NCBI RefSeq assembly: GCF_030128825.1
Contig: NZ_CP119127.1
Span: 416,001-480,000 of the forward strand
DNA: 64,000 bases
Source of the DNA: Sphingobium sp. WTD-1
GTDB taxonomy: Bacteria > Pseudomonadota > Alphaproteobacteria > Sphingomonadales > Sphingomonadaceae
Reading direction: 5' to 3'
The notes beneath the pieces were generated by a model. That model was not told the origin of the DNA, did no database searches, and saw nothing but the letters and a program-made list of their open reading frames with translations. Made by a program: the position numbers and the translations under genes. Each line of letters opens with the position of its first letter. Position 1 is the first letter of the stretch. Positions 42,742-52,833 of this stretch are shown one piece after another.

Positions 42742-43374
42742 ATGGGATTATCAGAATTTGATCCCGCCGCCCGGGAGCGGGTATCTTGGAACGCCGGACG
42801 CAAGGTTGGCGCAAAGCGGGCGCTGAAACCCCGCCAGATTTGGGCAATCCGCTTCTTTCTCGACCAGCATGGACGCATTCGCGATCGAGCCCTCTTCGAT
42901 CTAGCCATCGACAGCAAATTGCGCGGCTGCGATCTGGTGAAAATCAGGATCAGCGATATCGTTTGCGATCGGAAAATTCGAACGCGTGCGACAGTCGTTC
43001 AGCAAAAGACCGGAAGGCCAGTCCAGTTTGAGCTGATGGACGATGCTCGCGCAAGCCTGCTGAAATGGCTCGAGTTGCGCTGTGGGTCCTTGGAGGACTT
43101 TGCATTCCCCAGCCGCACCGATCACGCAACCCACATCAGCACAAGGCAATATGCGCGTCTGGTCGATGAATGGGTCACTGGAATTGGCTTGCCCAGCGAG
43201 GATTATGGGACCCACTCTCTGCGTCGGACCAAGGCATCGATCATCTATAAGGCGACCGGGAATCTCCGTGCGGTCCAGATTTTACTTGGGCACACGAAAA
43301 TCGAAAGCACGGTCCGATACCTCGGAGTTGATGTGGAGGACGCTTTAACTCTCGCAGAGGGCACAGAAATCTAA
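42742..43374 (+). CDS. Tyrosine-type site-specific recombinase (integrase)
   Basis: A 210-residue compact tyrosine recombinase. The catalytic set is visible: Arg61 (DSKLRGCDLV), Lys near 89 (VQQKTGRPV), His158 and Arg161 (THSLRRTKA), His184 and the nucleophile Tyr193 (LLGHTKIESTVRYLGV). There is no separate SAM-like N-terminal domain beyond about 45 residues, as in several sphingomonad integrases. The ATG at 42742 has AGGAG upstream. It lies at the right border of the defence and PrfH block. No attachment-site repeat was identified by eye. Confidence 0.88.
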   Translation: MGLSEFDPAARERVSWNAGRKVGAKRALKPRQIWAIRFFLDQHGRIRDRALFDLAIDSKLRGCDLVKIRISDIVCDRKIRTRATVVQQKTGRPVQFELMDDARASLLKWLELRCGSLEDFAFPSRTDHATHISTRQYARLVDEWVTGIGLPSEDYGTHSLRRTKASIIYKATGNLRAVQILLGHTKIESTVRYLGVDVEDALTLAEGTEI

Positions 43375-43677
43375 GCTCGCCTGGCTCCTTGCCACTGCGA
43401 GGAGCCAGGACCGGGGCTGTGGTGGTCACGCACCAATCATGAAAATCGCAAAAGCGGAAGGTCTGCTGCCGGGGATGAAAATTTGGCTACTAAATGGCCG
43501 ATTTGGGTCGAAACTGGCAGCATATCTAGATCGAACAAATGGTCGTTGTGAAAACGCACCTAGACAATGGTAGCGCTATCTAAAATTTGTTGCATTACAG
43601 CACTCTTCCACGCACAATCAGTCGATCAACGAGCAAAGCGCGCCTTTATAAAGCTTTGCCGATAGGAGGGATATGTG
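43375..43677. other. Intergenic region upstream of the xylan operon
   Basis: No gene between the integrase and GH43 genes. It holds the LacI-type operator at 43569-43580 and, just before 43678, the ribosome site AGGAGG (43664-43669). Confidence 0.5.
43569..43580. promoter_or_regulatory. LacI-type operator upstream of the GH43 operon
   Basis: GGTAGCGCTATC contains the perfect palindrome TAGCGCTA (43571-43578), about 100 bases before the GH43 start. Eleven of twelve bases match the site before the TonB receptor gene at 52834-52845. AGCGCT-centred palindromes are typical of LacI/GalR operators. Confidence 0.75.
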
Positions 43678-45297
43678 ATGCCGCTTCAAAGCGGAATGCT
43701 GACAAGCCTGTTGTGTGCTGCCTCTCTGATCTGCGGGTCTGGCGCCGCGGCGAAGACGATTTCGTCCGCATCGACTTACGCCAACCCCATTCTCTACGCC
43801 GATTATTCCGACCCCGACGTCATCCGCGTCGGACAAGATTATTATATGGTGGCGTCGAGCTTTCATTTCTCGCCCGGCATCCCGATCCTCCATTCCCGCG
43901 ACCTGGTCCACTGGTCGATCCTTCGCCATGTCTTGCCGCGCCTGCCGTTCGCGCCCGAATATGACATGCCCGGCCCCCACAGCCTGACCGACGCGATTTC
44001 CAAGCCGATCGGCGGCACCCGCTATGCCGGCGGCGTCTGGGCGCCTTCGATCCGCCATCATGCCGGCCTGTTCTACGTCTATTGGGCGACGCCGGACGAG
44101 GGCATCTTCATGGCCACCGCCAGCAAGGCGGAAGGCCCCTGGAGCGCGCCGGTCAAGGTGATCGACCAGCCGATGCTGGAAGACCCCTGCCCCTTCTGGG
44201 ACGATGATGGCCAGGCCTGGCTGGTCCATTCCCGCCATGGCGCCGGGCCATTGATCCTCCATCGTATGAGCGCGGACGGCAAGAGCGTGCTCGATGGGGG
44301 AACGGTGATCGTCGAGGACAAGCAGAAGCTGCCGATCCTCGAAGGCCCCAAATTCTACAAACGCAACGGCTATTATTATATCTTCGCGCCCTATGGCGGC
44401 GTGGAGAAGGGCGCGCAGGTCGCCCTGCGCGCGCGCGATATTCGTGGCCCCTATGAAGCGAAAACCGTGCTGGCGCAGGGCAGCAGCGCGCTGCAGGGGC
44501 CGCATCAGGGCGGCTGGGTCGAAACGCCGTCGGGCCAGGGCTGGTTCATCCACTTCAACAGCAGCGGCGCCTTTGGCCGCATCACCTATCTGGAACCGCT
44601 CAAATGGGTCGATGACTGGCCGGTGATCGGCGACCTGCGCCCTGGCAGTGATGTCGGCCAGCCGGTCGAGCACCATGCCATGCCGGACACGGGATCGCCC
44701 GCACGCACGGATCGGCTCCAGGACACGGACGCATTCGGCAGCGCGCAACTGGGGCCACAATGGGAATGGAACCATAACCCGGACGACCGTGCCTGGAGCC
44801 TCACGGCACGCCCCGGTTTCCTCCGTCTCCACGCCCTGCCCGCCGACCATCTGGTAACCGCCCGCAACACGCTGACCCAGATATTGCAGGGGCCGAGCAG
44901 CCGGATCACGACCCGGATCGAGATCGGCCGGATGACCGATGGCCAGCGGGCGGGGCTTACTCTGTTCGGCGTGAAGCCTAGCTGGATCGGCATCGTCCGG
45001 CAGAGTGGAAGGATGCACCTGACCCTGGCGTCGGCCGGGGAGGAAACCACCGGCCCTGCCCTCACCGGCTCCTCCGTCGAATTGCGGGCGGAGGTCGGCG
45101 CAGACCAGACGGTCCGCTACAGTTACAGTCTCGACGGCCGCGCCTTCCTGCCGTTCGGCGATGCCATTGGCCTTGCCCGTTTCTCCTGGTGGAAAGGCTC
45201 ACGACCGGGCCTGTTCACCTTCAACCGCAGCGGCGCGGATGGATCGATCGACGTGGACTGGGTCCGGGTCGATCATCCCGCGCCGGTCGCGCCTTAA
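43678..45297 (+). CDS. Glycoside hydrolase family 43 (beta-xylosidase/arabinofuranosidase)
   Basis: A 539-residue exported enzyme that releases xylose or arabinose from xylan fragments. Signal peptide to about residue 24 (GSGAAA). Five-blade propeller with the catalytic base Asp in ADYSDPDVIRV, the modulating Asp in DPCPFWDDDG, and the acid Glu in ILEGPKFYKRNGYYY. A C-terminal beta-sandwich domain follows (about residues 330-539), as in the GH43 xylosidase subfamily. ATG 43678 was chosen over GTG 43675 on spacing to AGGAGG. First gene of a three-gene operon. Confidence 0.93.
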   Translation: MPLQSGMLTSLLCAASLICGSGAAAKTISSASTYANPILYADYSDPDVIRVGQDYYMVASSFHFSPGIPILHSRDLVHWSILRHVLPRLPFAPEYDMPGPHSLTDAISKPIGGTRYAGGVWAPSIRHHAGLFYVYWATPDEGIFMATASKAEGPWSAPVKVIDQPMLEDPCPFWDDDGQAWLVHSRHGAGPLILHRMSADGKSVLDGGTVIVEDKQKLPILEGPKFYKRNGYYYIFAPYGGVEKGAQVALRARDIRGPYEAKTVLAQGSSALQGPHQGGWVETPSGQGWFIHFNSSGAFGRITYLEPLKWVDDWPVIGDLRPGSDVGQPVEHHAMPDTGSPARTDRLQDTDAFGSAQLGPQWEWNHNPDDRAWSLTARPGFLRLHALPADHLVTARNTLTQILQGPSSRITTRIEIGRMTDGQRAGLTLFGVKPSWIGIVRQSGRMHLTLASAGEETTGPALTGSSVELRAEVGADQTVRYSYSLDGRAFLPFGDAIGLARFSWWKGSRPGLFTFNRSGADGSIDVDWVRVDHPAPVAP

Positions 45298-45319
45298 AGC
45301 CAGCTCTCAGGGGATATAA

Positions 45320-46888
45320 ATGGATCGACGTTCCTTCCTGCTCACCGCCGCGAGCGGCCTTGCCAGCGCTGGCGCAAGTCGAATGGCCTATGCCGAACCG
45401 GCTGCCGATGCGCCGCGCTTCAACACCGCCAACCGGCTTTGGCAGGCGGCCTATGACAAGGCGCTGGCGGTATTGGCCGCCAATGTTCAGGTCATGCCCT
45501 ATGTCAGCAAGCCGGTGCTGATCGAAGGCGCCGTCTATCAGGGCATCTGGCAGGAATGCGGGCCGCACGAGGCGTTGGTCTATCGCAAATTCCGGCCGGA
45601 CGTGGCCCGTAACAGCCATATGACCTTTTTCGAATTGCAGCGGGCGGACGGCCAGTTGCCCGCCAACAACAAGATCGTCGAAACCGGCTTTGGCCAGATC
45701 CAGATGGTGGTGCCGATCGCTGCCACCGCCTGGGAACTGGCGCGAGCGACCGGCGACAGCGCGCTGCTGGAGGCCAGCTACCGCGCCTGTACGGCCTGGG
45801 ATGGCTGGCTGATGCGCTATCGCAATACGCGCGGCACCGGACTGGTCGAAGGATTTTGCACCTATGATACCGGCCATGACAACAGCCCGCGCTGGGCCGG
45901 CATGCCCAACCAGTGTCCGAACAAGGACGCCCGCACCCATCACCCCATCGCTACCCTGCCCCGCCTGTGCCCGGACCTGTCCGCAACCGTTTATGGCGGG
46001 CGCAGGGCCTTGGTCGAAATGGCATCGGCTCTTGGCAAGACCAGCGAGGCCGACCGCTGGGCCGCGCAGGCCGATCATATTCGCGGCCTGATCCTCTCCA
46101 AACTCTATGTGCCGGAAGATGCGGCCTTCTACGATCTCGACGCGAAGGGCGATTTCGTGCGCGTTCGTTCCGATATTCTTTCGCGCGTCTGCGGCGAACA
46201 TGTGCCCGATCAGGCGCTGTTCGACACGCTCTGGACCCGGCAACTGCATAATCCGGCCGCCTTCTGGGCGCCCTATCCGCTGACGTCGGTGGCGATGGAT
46301 GACCCTGCCTTTGTCGGATCGATACCGGCCAATAGCTGGGGCGGCGCCACCCAGGCGCTGACGGCGCTGCGCGCAGGCCGCTGGTTCGACCATTATGGCC
46401 GCACCGCCGAGTTCAGCCAGATGATGACACCCTGGTGCGCAGCGCTGATCCGCGACATGACCTTCCGCCAGCAGATGGACCCGCGCACCGGTGCCTTCAC
46501 CCATGCCGAGGCCGCCGGCTATTCCCCCGCCGCGCTGGTGATGGTCGATTATAGCTGGCGGCTCGTCGGCGTCTGCGAGGAAGCTGATGACCTGCACTGG
46601 AATGTCCGCCCTGGCCATGAGGCTGCGCAGGCCACCCATCTGTCGATGCCGACCGATGCGGGACGCAGCGCCACCATGGTCTATCTCGCCGGGGGCGCCG
46701 ACCTCAGCCTTGCGGGCGCACCAATCGGCCGGATCGAGGGTGGGGCCGCGCGCCTCGTCACCGACAAGCAGGGCAAGCCACGCCATCTGATCGGTATCGA
46801 GCCGCAGGCCCAGACGGTCCGCCTGCGCCTGACGGGACAGCCCGTCCGCCAACTGACCCTGCACGCCAATGAACGGGTGACGCTGTGA
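45320..46888 (+). CDS. Glucosidase-like (alpha/alpha)6 barrel hydrolase of the MGH1-like type
   Basis: A 522-residue exported protein with a Tat-type leader (MDRRSFLLTAASGLASAGAS). The body resembles six-hairpin glycosidases of the GH63/GH37/MGH1-like group (IQMVVPIAATAWELARATGDSALLEASYRAC, GFCTYDTGHDNSPRW, IPANSWGGATQALTALRAG, YSPAALVMVDYSWRLVGV). The C-terminal 100 residues are a strand domain. The exact linkage it cuts is unknown; in context it acts on xylan side chains. The gene lies 22 bases after GH43 and overlaps the GH10 gene. Confidence 0.78.
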   Translation: MDRRSFLLTAASGLASAGASRMAYAEPAADAPRFNTANRLWQAAYDKALAVLAANVQVMPYVSKPVLIEGAVYQGIWQECGPHEALVYRKFRPDVARNSHMTFFELQRADGQLPANNKIVETGFGQIQMVVPIAATAWELARATGDSALLEASYRACTAWDGWLMRYRNTRGTGLVEGFCTYDTGHDNSPRWAGMPNQCPNKDARTHHPIATLPRLCPDLSATVYGGRRALVEMASALGKTSEADRWAAQADHIRGLILSKLYVPEDAAFYDLDAKGDFVRVRSDILSRVCGEHVPDQALFDTLWTRQLHNPAAFWAPYPLTSVAMDDPAFVGSIPANSWGGATQALTALRAGRWFDHYGRTAEFSQMMTPWCAALIRDMTFRQQMDPRTGAFTHAEAAGYSPAALVMVDYSWRLVGVCEEADDLHWNVRPGHEAAQATHLSMPTDAGRSATMVYLAGGADLSLAGAPIGRIEGGAARLVTDKQGKPRHLIGIEPQAQTVRLRLTGQPVRQLTLHANERVTL

Positions 46889-48006
46889 ACCGGGTGATCG
46901 ACCGCCGCAGCCTGATCGCGGGCGCCGCGACCCTGGCCCTGCCGGTTCCTGCCTGGGCAAGATCAGTAAACTCCCTCGCCACGCTGGGCTCCGCCAAGGG
47001 CATCCGCTTCGGCAGCACGGTCGGCAAGGATAATTTCGCCGATCCCCGCTATCGCGCGCTCAATGCCGCACAATGCGCACTGGTCGTGCCGGAAAATGAA
47101 ATGAAATGGTCGATCACGCGTCCCGATCCGCAGCACTTCGACTTTCGCGCGGCCGACCGGATCGTGGATTGGGCAGGAGCCAACGGCCTTGGCGTGCGCG
47201 GTCACACCTTGTTGTGGCACAGCGAGCGATGGATGCCGCAATGGGTGGCGGAGCATGATTATGGGCCCAATCCCAGGGCGGAGGCGGAACGGCTGCTGAC
47301 CGATCATGTCGCCACGGTCGCCGGCCGCTATGCCGACCGGATCGACAGTTTCGATGTCGTCAACGAAGCGATCGATTCCGAAACCGGGGCGCTGCGCGAC
47401 ACCGCTTTGTCCCGGCATATCGGGGCGTTCGAGACAATCGACATCGCCTTTCGCACCGCGCGCGCGGCAGCGCCAAAGGCCCAGTTGGTCTATAATGACT
47501 ATATGGGCTGGCGCGCCGACGAGGGCGTGCATCGGGATGCGGTGCTGCGCCTGCTGGAACAGATGCGCAAGCGTGGCACGCCCATCGATGCCCTTGGCAT
47601 ACAGAGTCACCTCGGCAGCAAGTTCAGCGATACGCCGACAGGGCTGGGATCGTTGGATGAACCCGCCTTCCGCCGCTTCCTGGATCAGGTCACCGGCATG
47701 GGCCTTGACCTGCTGGTCACGGAAATGGACGTGCATGACAATCCGCTACCCGGCGCCATCGGTCCGCGCGACGCGCAGGTCGCCGCCCATGCCAAGGCCT
47801 ATCTCGACCTGATGCTATCCTATCCCCAAACGAAGACGGTGATGTGCTGGGGCCTGTCCGACCGCTATAGCTGGCTCAGCGGCATGCGGCTGCGGCCTGA
47901 CGGCATGGCCAAGCGGCCCTGCCCCTTCGATGCCGATTTTCGCCCCAAACCCTTTCGCGATGCGATCGCGGCGGCCTTCGCCGCCGCACCAGACCGCAGG
48001 GGCTAA
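46885..48006 (+). CDS. Glycoside hydrolase family 10 endo-1,4-beta-xylanase
   Basis: A 373-residue exported xylanase. Tat-type or Sec leader (VIDRRSLIAGAATLALPVP, then AWAR). GH10 signatures: VVPENEMKWS, RGHTLLWHSE, the acid/base Glu161 in FDVVNEAID and the nucleophile Glu280 in LLVTEMDVHD, then CWGLSDRYSWL. It cleaves the xylan backbone, feeding the GH43 enzyme. The GTG start overlaps the upstream stop as GTGA. It converges with the GH28-like gene, with a four-base overlap of the two stops. Confidence 0.95.
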   Translation: MNRVIDRRSLIAGAATLALPVPAWARSVNSLATLGSAKGIRFGSTVGKDNFADPRYRALNAAQCALVVPENEMKWSITRPDPQHFDFRAADRIVDWAGANGLGVRGHTLLWHSERWMPQWVAEHDYGPNPRAEAERLLTDHVATVAGRYADRIDSFDVVNEAIDSETGALRDTALSRHIGAFETIDIAFRTARAAAPKAQLVYNDYMGWRADEGVHRDAVLRLLEQMRKRGTPIDALGIQSHLGSKFSDTPTGLGSLDEPAFRRFLDQVTGMGLDLLVTEMDVHDNPLPGAIGPRDAQVAAHAKAYLDLMLSYPQTKTVMCWGLSDRYSWLSGMRLRPDGMAKRPCPFDADFRPKPFRDAIAAAFAAAPDRRG

Positions 48007-49595
48007 AAGTCACCGGACAGCGGGCCGTCGCTCCGGCGGTCCGCGATCCAGCGCGCCCCACTGCTGCGAAAGCCGGTGACCCGGTCAAGCGACCAGGTCG
48101 TGCCGCGTGGCGCGCGCAGGCCGACAAAGTCGGCGTCCTGCACATCCTCCAGCCGGAAGGCTGCACGCGGATCGGGCGCGGCCACCGCCACCTCGACATT
48201 GCTGAAGCGGATATTGCGCGCGTGGCGGACGAAGAAACCGGTGGCGGGCAGATCGCCAAACATCGTCGCCTCGGGATAAGCCAGTTCGGCCTCGGGCGGA
48301 CGCACCTTGGCCATCGCCGTCGGCGCACCACCGACATGCTGGAAATGACAGTCGGCAATGGAGACATCCTCGATCGGATGATCGACCAGCCCCGCAATCA
48401 CCGATGGCAGCATATTGGCGCCCGAACTCACCACATTCTGGATCAGGATGCGCTTCATCGTGCCGATCGGTACGCCCGCAGGCCCGCGCATCCGCTTGCC
48501 CAGCCGCAGGAACAGCGGCGCGTCGATAATGCCCCGCATGGTGATATTGCTGACCGTCACATCCTCGACCACTGCGCCATCGACCGTCTCGAACGCCAGC
48601 CCCCGGCTATCCTCGAAGATGCAGTTGCTGATGGTGATGTTGCGGAAGCCACCATTGGATTCGGTGCCGAACTTGATGCGTCCGTGGATCTTGGGCGCAA
48701 AGGACGGCGGCATCTTGCGCCAGCTACCATCCAGCACCGACCCGACTTCATAATTGCCGGTGACGAAACAGTCGGAAATAGTGAGATTTTCGGTGATGCG
48801 AGGATGGCCCAGCGCATAGCTGCTCTTGGGGCAGATGCCGTCGTCCCAGGGCGAATTGACGGTGCAATTGCTGATCCGCACATTGCGGCAGCAGTCAATG
48901 TCGAAGCCGTCGCGGTTGGTGTCCACCAGCACATTGTCGATGGTAAGATTATCGACCCCGGTGGCGAGCAGTGCGAACCAGCCGCCCTCCAATATCCTGA
49001 TGTCGCGCAACAGGACGTTGCGGCAATTTTTGAGCGCGATCGCCTTGTTGCCGGTGCCGGGACCGGTCGGATCCTTGAGCCAATTATCCTTGCCGTCGCC
49101 CCGGCCCAGCCCCTTGCCCCAGATCAGCCCCGGACCAAGGATGGCGATGTCGTTCAGCCCCTCGCCCCAGATCAGGCTGTTGCGCCAATGGCTATGCCCG
49201 AAATCTTGATAAGCACCCCACTCCCCGATCGGTTCGGCATGGTCATAGCCATGCGCGCCGGTTGGCGCGGCGGCCAGCAGGACAGCGCCATCCGCCAGGA
49301 ACAGCGTGACCCGGCTCTTCATCCGGATCGTGTAGCTGGCATAGGAACCGGCCGGGAAATAGACGGTGCCGCCGCCCAGCCCGGCGACATGATCGATCGC
49401 CTTGTTGATCGCGCCGCTATCGATCGCCGTGCCGTCGCCCTTGGCGCCGAACCGGCGGACATCGACGATCCCGCCAACGGCCCCGGCAGCCGATCCCAGG
49501 CTCGCACCGGAGGCCGCAAAAGCCGGTTGCGCGATCCCGGCCATGCCTGCCCATGCACCGCCTTGCAGGAAGCTTCGCCGGTCAAAACCCATCAT
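48003..49595 (-). CDS. GH28 polygalacturonase-like protein
   Basis: A 530-residue exported right-handed beta-helix enzyme with a Tat-type leader (MMGFDRRSFLQGGAWAG). It opens with VDVRRFGAKGDGTAIDSGAINKAID and GGGTVYFPAGSY, and the catalytic stretch includes DTNRDGFDIDCC, SPWDDGICPKSS and GHPRI, as in GH28. It probably removes uronic or other decorations from plant cell-wall polymers. ATG at 49595 or 49592. It runs leftward 62 bases after the TonB receptor gene, probably in the same operon. Confidence 0.88.
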   Translation of the reverse strand: MMGFDRRSFLQGGAWAGMAGIAQPAFAASGASLGSAAGAVGGIVDVRRFGAKGDGTAIDSGAINKAIDHVAGLGGGTVYFPAGSYASYTIRMKSRVTLFLADGAVLLAAAPTGAHGYDHAEPIGEWGAYQDFGHSHWRNSLIWGEGLNDIAILGPGLIWGKGLGRGDGKDNWLKDPTGPGTGNKAIALKNCRNVLLRDIRILEGGWFALLATGVDNLTIDNVLVDTNRDGFDIDCCRNVRISNCTVNSPWDDGICPKSSYALGHPRITENLTISDCFVTGNYEVGSVLDGSWRKMPPSFAPKIHGRIKFGTESNGGFRNITISNCIFEDSRGLAFETVDGAVVEDVTVSNITMRGIIDAPLFLRLGKRMRGPAGVPIGTMKRILIQNVVSSGANMLPSVIAGLVDHPIEDVSIADCHFQHVGGAPTAMAKVRPPEAELAYPEATMFGDLPATGFFVRHARNIRFSNVEVAVAAPDPRAAFRLEDVQDADFVGLRAPRGTTWSLDRVTGFRSSGARWIADRRSDGPLSGDF

Positions 49596-49657
49596 CCATC
49601 CCCTTGTCATGATGAAGGCGGGAACAGCCTAGCTGCCCCCGCCCTCCTGTCTCGTCC

Positions 49658-52600
49658 TCAGAATTTCAGCGATGCGCCGATGAAGAACTCGGTCCCCAGC
49701 ACGTCATAGGTCGCCGAGAAGGTGTTGGCATTCGGCCCCTGGGTGGTGACCGGTGGCTTGTTGTTGAACATGTTGTTCGCACCGCCGAAAATCTCCATCC
49801 CCTCGCGCAGCTTGTAGTTGAACGACAGGTCGAAATAATTCTGATCGTTCAGCACCGGATAGGCGAAGCTGTCGAGGCTGGGCGCGTTCGCCGCCCCCTG
49901 ACGATGCGGCACGACATAGCGGTCGGTCGTGACCTTGCCGATATAGCGATGACGCAGGCTGAGGCTCAGATCCTCGACATTCCAGGTGATGCGCGACGTC
50001 GCCCGCCAGCGCGGCAGCGGCTGGCCGCAGGTCGGGCCATAGGCTCCGGCACATTCATTCTTGATGTCGGGCAACGCCGCGACCGGCGTGGACGTGAATT
50101 CGTCCAGATAGGTCAGGTTGCTGCTGATATCGAACGAGCTGGTGCTGCCCAGCCCTGGGAAGCCGAAACCGACGTCGAAGGAATAGCGCATCGCAAAGTC
50201 GATGCCCGAGGTCTTGAGCTTGCCGGTATTGGCGTTGCGGATCTGCGCCACATAGGGATCGTTGATCTCACCCGTATTGGGATTGCGCACGATCGCCCGG
50301 CAGAACTCGCTATTGGCGTCCTGAATGACGGTATAGCAGAGATTGAGCGTGTTCTGCAGGCCACCGCCCAGCGACGAGATCGCGCCGTCCAGCGAGATGT
50401 TGAAATAATCGACGCTGAAATAGAGCTTGGGCGCGAAGCTGGGCGTGAACACGGCGCCGACGGTGAACGTGTCGGACTTTTCCGCACCCAGATTGACGTT
50501 GCCGCCAAAGTCCGCCGGCATGATGTTGTTGGGCTGGACCGCATCGGTGAAGACCGCGCCGGCTGGAACGCCCGTCGCGATGCAGACCGCGCGGACGGCA
50601 TCGGTCCGCTGCGCCGCCGAAGCGCGCGAGGAGCAAGGATCGGTCGCGACACCGACGACACGGGTCACACCGCCGTAAAGCTCGTTCACATTGGGTGCGC
50701 GAATCGCCCGCTGATACTGTCCACGGAAGGCAAGATCGCGGTTCACCCGCCAGTCGAGCCCGCCCAGATAGGTCCACTGGCCGCCAATGCCGGACAGGCT
50801 ATAGTCGGAATAGCGGAAGCCGCCATTGGCAACCAGGCTCTCCATGAACGGTGTGTCGTGGATCAACGGCACGCGCAATTCGCCGAAAATCTCGTTGACC
50901 GAAACGTCGCCCTTGGTCGGCAGGCCGGGATTGAAACCGGCGACGTCGCCCGAGGCCAGGAAGGAGTCCGGCGTGAAGGTTGCGCTGGTCTTGCGCCACT
51001 CATAGCCGCTGGAGAAACCCACCGGACCGGCAGGCAGCTGGAACAGGGTGCCGGTGACGCTCGCCTGTGCGACCTGCTGGGTGGCGATGGTCGAGTTGGT
51101 GGCGTTGATGCGGATCGCGCTGGCGCAGGCTTCGGAGATATTCTGGCCAAAGATGTTGCAGACCGGTGCCGCGCCATTGACCGACAACAAGGCCGCCTGC
51201 AGCCGGCTACGCGAAATCGCGTTCTGCAGCAGCAACGTGTCTTCACTGCGGGCATAGGTGTAATAGGCGTCGAACTTGAGATCGGTCAGGACATTGTCCG
51301 ACACGCTGCCCAGATTGCCTTTGAAGCCCCAGGCGCCACGGAAGACATTACGCCGTTCGCTGGCCAATCGCGGCCCCACTTCCCGATAGCGGCGTCCCGC
51401 GGTCAGAACCGCCAGCCCGTCCCCTGCGGTCGTCGTCCGCGTCGCGGTACCGCTGGTGACGGTGGTCGTCCCGGTTTCGGCCAGATCAAGCTGGCGGAGC
51501 ACTTCCTGCAACTGCGGCGTCAGATAGGGATTATTGACATCGAACAAGGTGGGCGACCCGACATTGGTCGGCGCCAGTCGGGCATTCACCACATTGCTGC
51601 TATAGTGAAGCTCCATATAGCCGGTGATGTCATCGGTGAAATCATAATGGCCAAAGCTGTTGATCATCCAGCGCTTCTGCGGCTGGATCAGATAATTGTC
51701 GGGGCCCAGATTAAAATCATCCTGCGGCGTGATCTGTGGCCGGGCAACCGTGCCTTCATCGTTGAAGGTGAAGCCGCGCGACGTCATCGCCGACAGGCCG
51801 GCATTGGCATAGGCGGCATTGAGCGCCGCGTTGGAGCCGCCCGCCGCCGGAATACCGGAAAAGCGTCCATTGGGAATGTCACCGCTGCCACCGGCAACGA
51901 AGCCAAGCTCACCGCCACCCGCGACGCAGCCCAGGCCAGAGGCCGGCGTGAAGGGCGTGCCGGCCCGGTCATGGCCGCCGCTGCCCGGCACGATGCATCC
52001 GTCGTTGAGCGAGTCATAGGCAAAGCTGCCGCGCTGCCCGCGCGTGATCGAGTTGCGCTTGAGATAATTGCCCGACACGACCAGATTGCCACGACCGTCG
52101 GCAAAATTACCGCCCATCGTCAGGTCGACGGTATAGACGGGCGTCCCGGTGGGACGATCCATATTGAGCTGGGCGCGCGCTTCCACGCCTTCGAAATCGT
52201 CGCGCATGATGAAGTTGACGACGCCGGTGATGGCATCGGACCCGTAGACGGCCGACGAACCACCCGTCACGATTTCCGTGCGCGCAATCAGGCTCGACGG
52301 AATCGTGTTGAGATCGGTAACCTGCTCCGGACCATAAATGGCATAGCGCCGCCCATTGACCAGCACCAGGTTGCGGGTCGAACCAAAGCCGCGCAGGTTG
52401 ACGTCGGCAAAGCCGCCGGGAACAGTATTCGAGGTCGCGCTACCCAATTGTGAACCGACCACCTGCGGCAGCTGCGCCAGCGTCTTTTCGACGTTCACAT
52501 TGCCCGAGAGCTTGATGTCCTCGGAGCCGACCACGCTGACCGGGGTCGAGGCGTCGAAGCCATTGCGCGCGATGCGCGATCCGGTGACGACGATGTCTGC

Positions 52601-52756
52601 GGTTGCGCTATCCGAGCCGCCCTGCGCCTGCTCGGCAGCAGTGACAGCTGGCGTTTCGGTGGAAGTTTGGGCCTGTGCCAGCGCTGGCACGACCGGACAA
52701 AAAATAAGCGCGGCTCCCGTCAGGAAATGCACGCGCAACGATTGCATCTGCTTCAT
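49658..52756 (-). CDS. TonB-dependent outer-membrane receptor (oligosaccharide uptake)
   Basis: A 1032-residue receptor with a signal peptide (residues 1 to about 28, ALAQ), TonB-box-like start (IVVTGSRIARNGF) and plug domain (NVEKTLAQLPQVVGSQ, VNLRGFGSTRNLVLVNGRR, EIVTGGSSAVYGSDAITGVVNFIMRDDFEG). The long beta-barrel ends with a C-terminal aromatic (FFIGASLKF). In this locus it likely imports xylo-oligosaccharides. GGAGGATCGA precedes the ATG. The LacI-type operator lies 80 bases upstream. It is typical of the large IleS/CirA-like receptors of sphingomonads and Caulobacter. Confidence 0.94.
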   Translation of the reverse strand: MKQMQSLRVHFLTGAALIFCPVVPALAQAQTSTETPAVTAAEQAQGGSDSATADIVVTGSRIARNGFDASTPVSVVGSEDIKLSGNVNVEKTLAQLPQVVGSQLGSATSNTVPGGFADVNLRGFGSTRNLVLVNGRRYAIYGPEQVTDLNTIPSSLIARTEIVTGGSSAVYGSDAITGVVNFIMRDDFEGVEARAQLNMDRPTGTPVYTVDLTMGGNFADGRGNLVVSGNYLKRNSITRGQRGSFAYDSLNDGCIVPGSGGHDRAGTPFTPASGLGCVAGGGELGFVAGGSGDIPNGRFSGIPAAGGSNAALNAAYANAGLSAMTSRGFTFNDEGTVARPQITPQDDFNLGPDNYLIQPQKRWMINSFGHYDFTDDITGYMELHYSSNVVNARLAPTNVGSPTLFDVNNPYLTPQLQEVLRQLDLAETGTTTVTSGTATRTTTAGDGLAVLTAGRRYREVGPRLASERRNVFRGAWGFKGNLGSVSDNVLTDLKFDAYYTYARSEDTLLLQNAISRSRLQAALLSVNGAAPVCNIFGQNISEACASAIRINATNSTIATQQVAQASVTGTLFQLPAGPVGFSSGYEWRKTSATFTPDSFLASGDVAGFNPGLPTKGDVSVNEIFGELRVPLIHDTPFMESLVANGGFRYSDYSLSGIGGQWTYLGGLDWRVNRDLAFRGQYQRAIRAPNVNELYGGVTRVVGVATDPCSSRASAAQRTDAVRAVCIATGVPAGAVFTDAVQPNNIMPADFGGNVNLGAEKSDTFTVGAVFTPSFAPKLYFSVDYFNISLDGAISSLGGGLQNTLNLCYTVIQDANSEFCRAIVRNPNTGEINDPYVAQIRNANTGKLKTSGIDFAMRYSFDVGFGFPGLGSTSSFDISSNLTYLDEFTSTPVAALPDIKNECAGAYGPTCGQPLPRWRATSRITWNVEDLSLSLRHRYIGKVTTDRYVVPHRQGAANAPSLDSFAYPVLNDQNYFDLSFNYKLREGMEIFGGANNMFNNKPPVTTQGPNANTFSATYDVLGTEFFIGASLKF

Positions 52757-52833
52757 TCGATCCTCCCCTTCTTTCTTGCAATGACCAGTTGGAGCCTTGA
52801 CCTGCTCCGCCGTAAATTGCTCGACACGCCTTA

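Noticed and set aside
43618..45018. 466-residue leftward frame opposite the GH43 gene
   Set aside because: The plus-strand GH43 has catalytic motifs, signal peptide and ribosome site; the minus frame has none.
49904..52453. 849-residue rightward frame opposite the TonB receptor
   Set aside because: Antisense shadow of a clearly real receptor; composition is atypical and no domain is visible.
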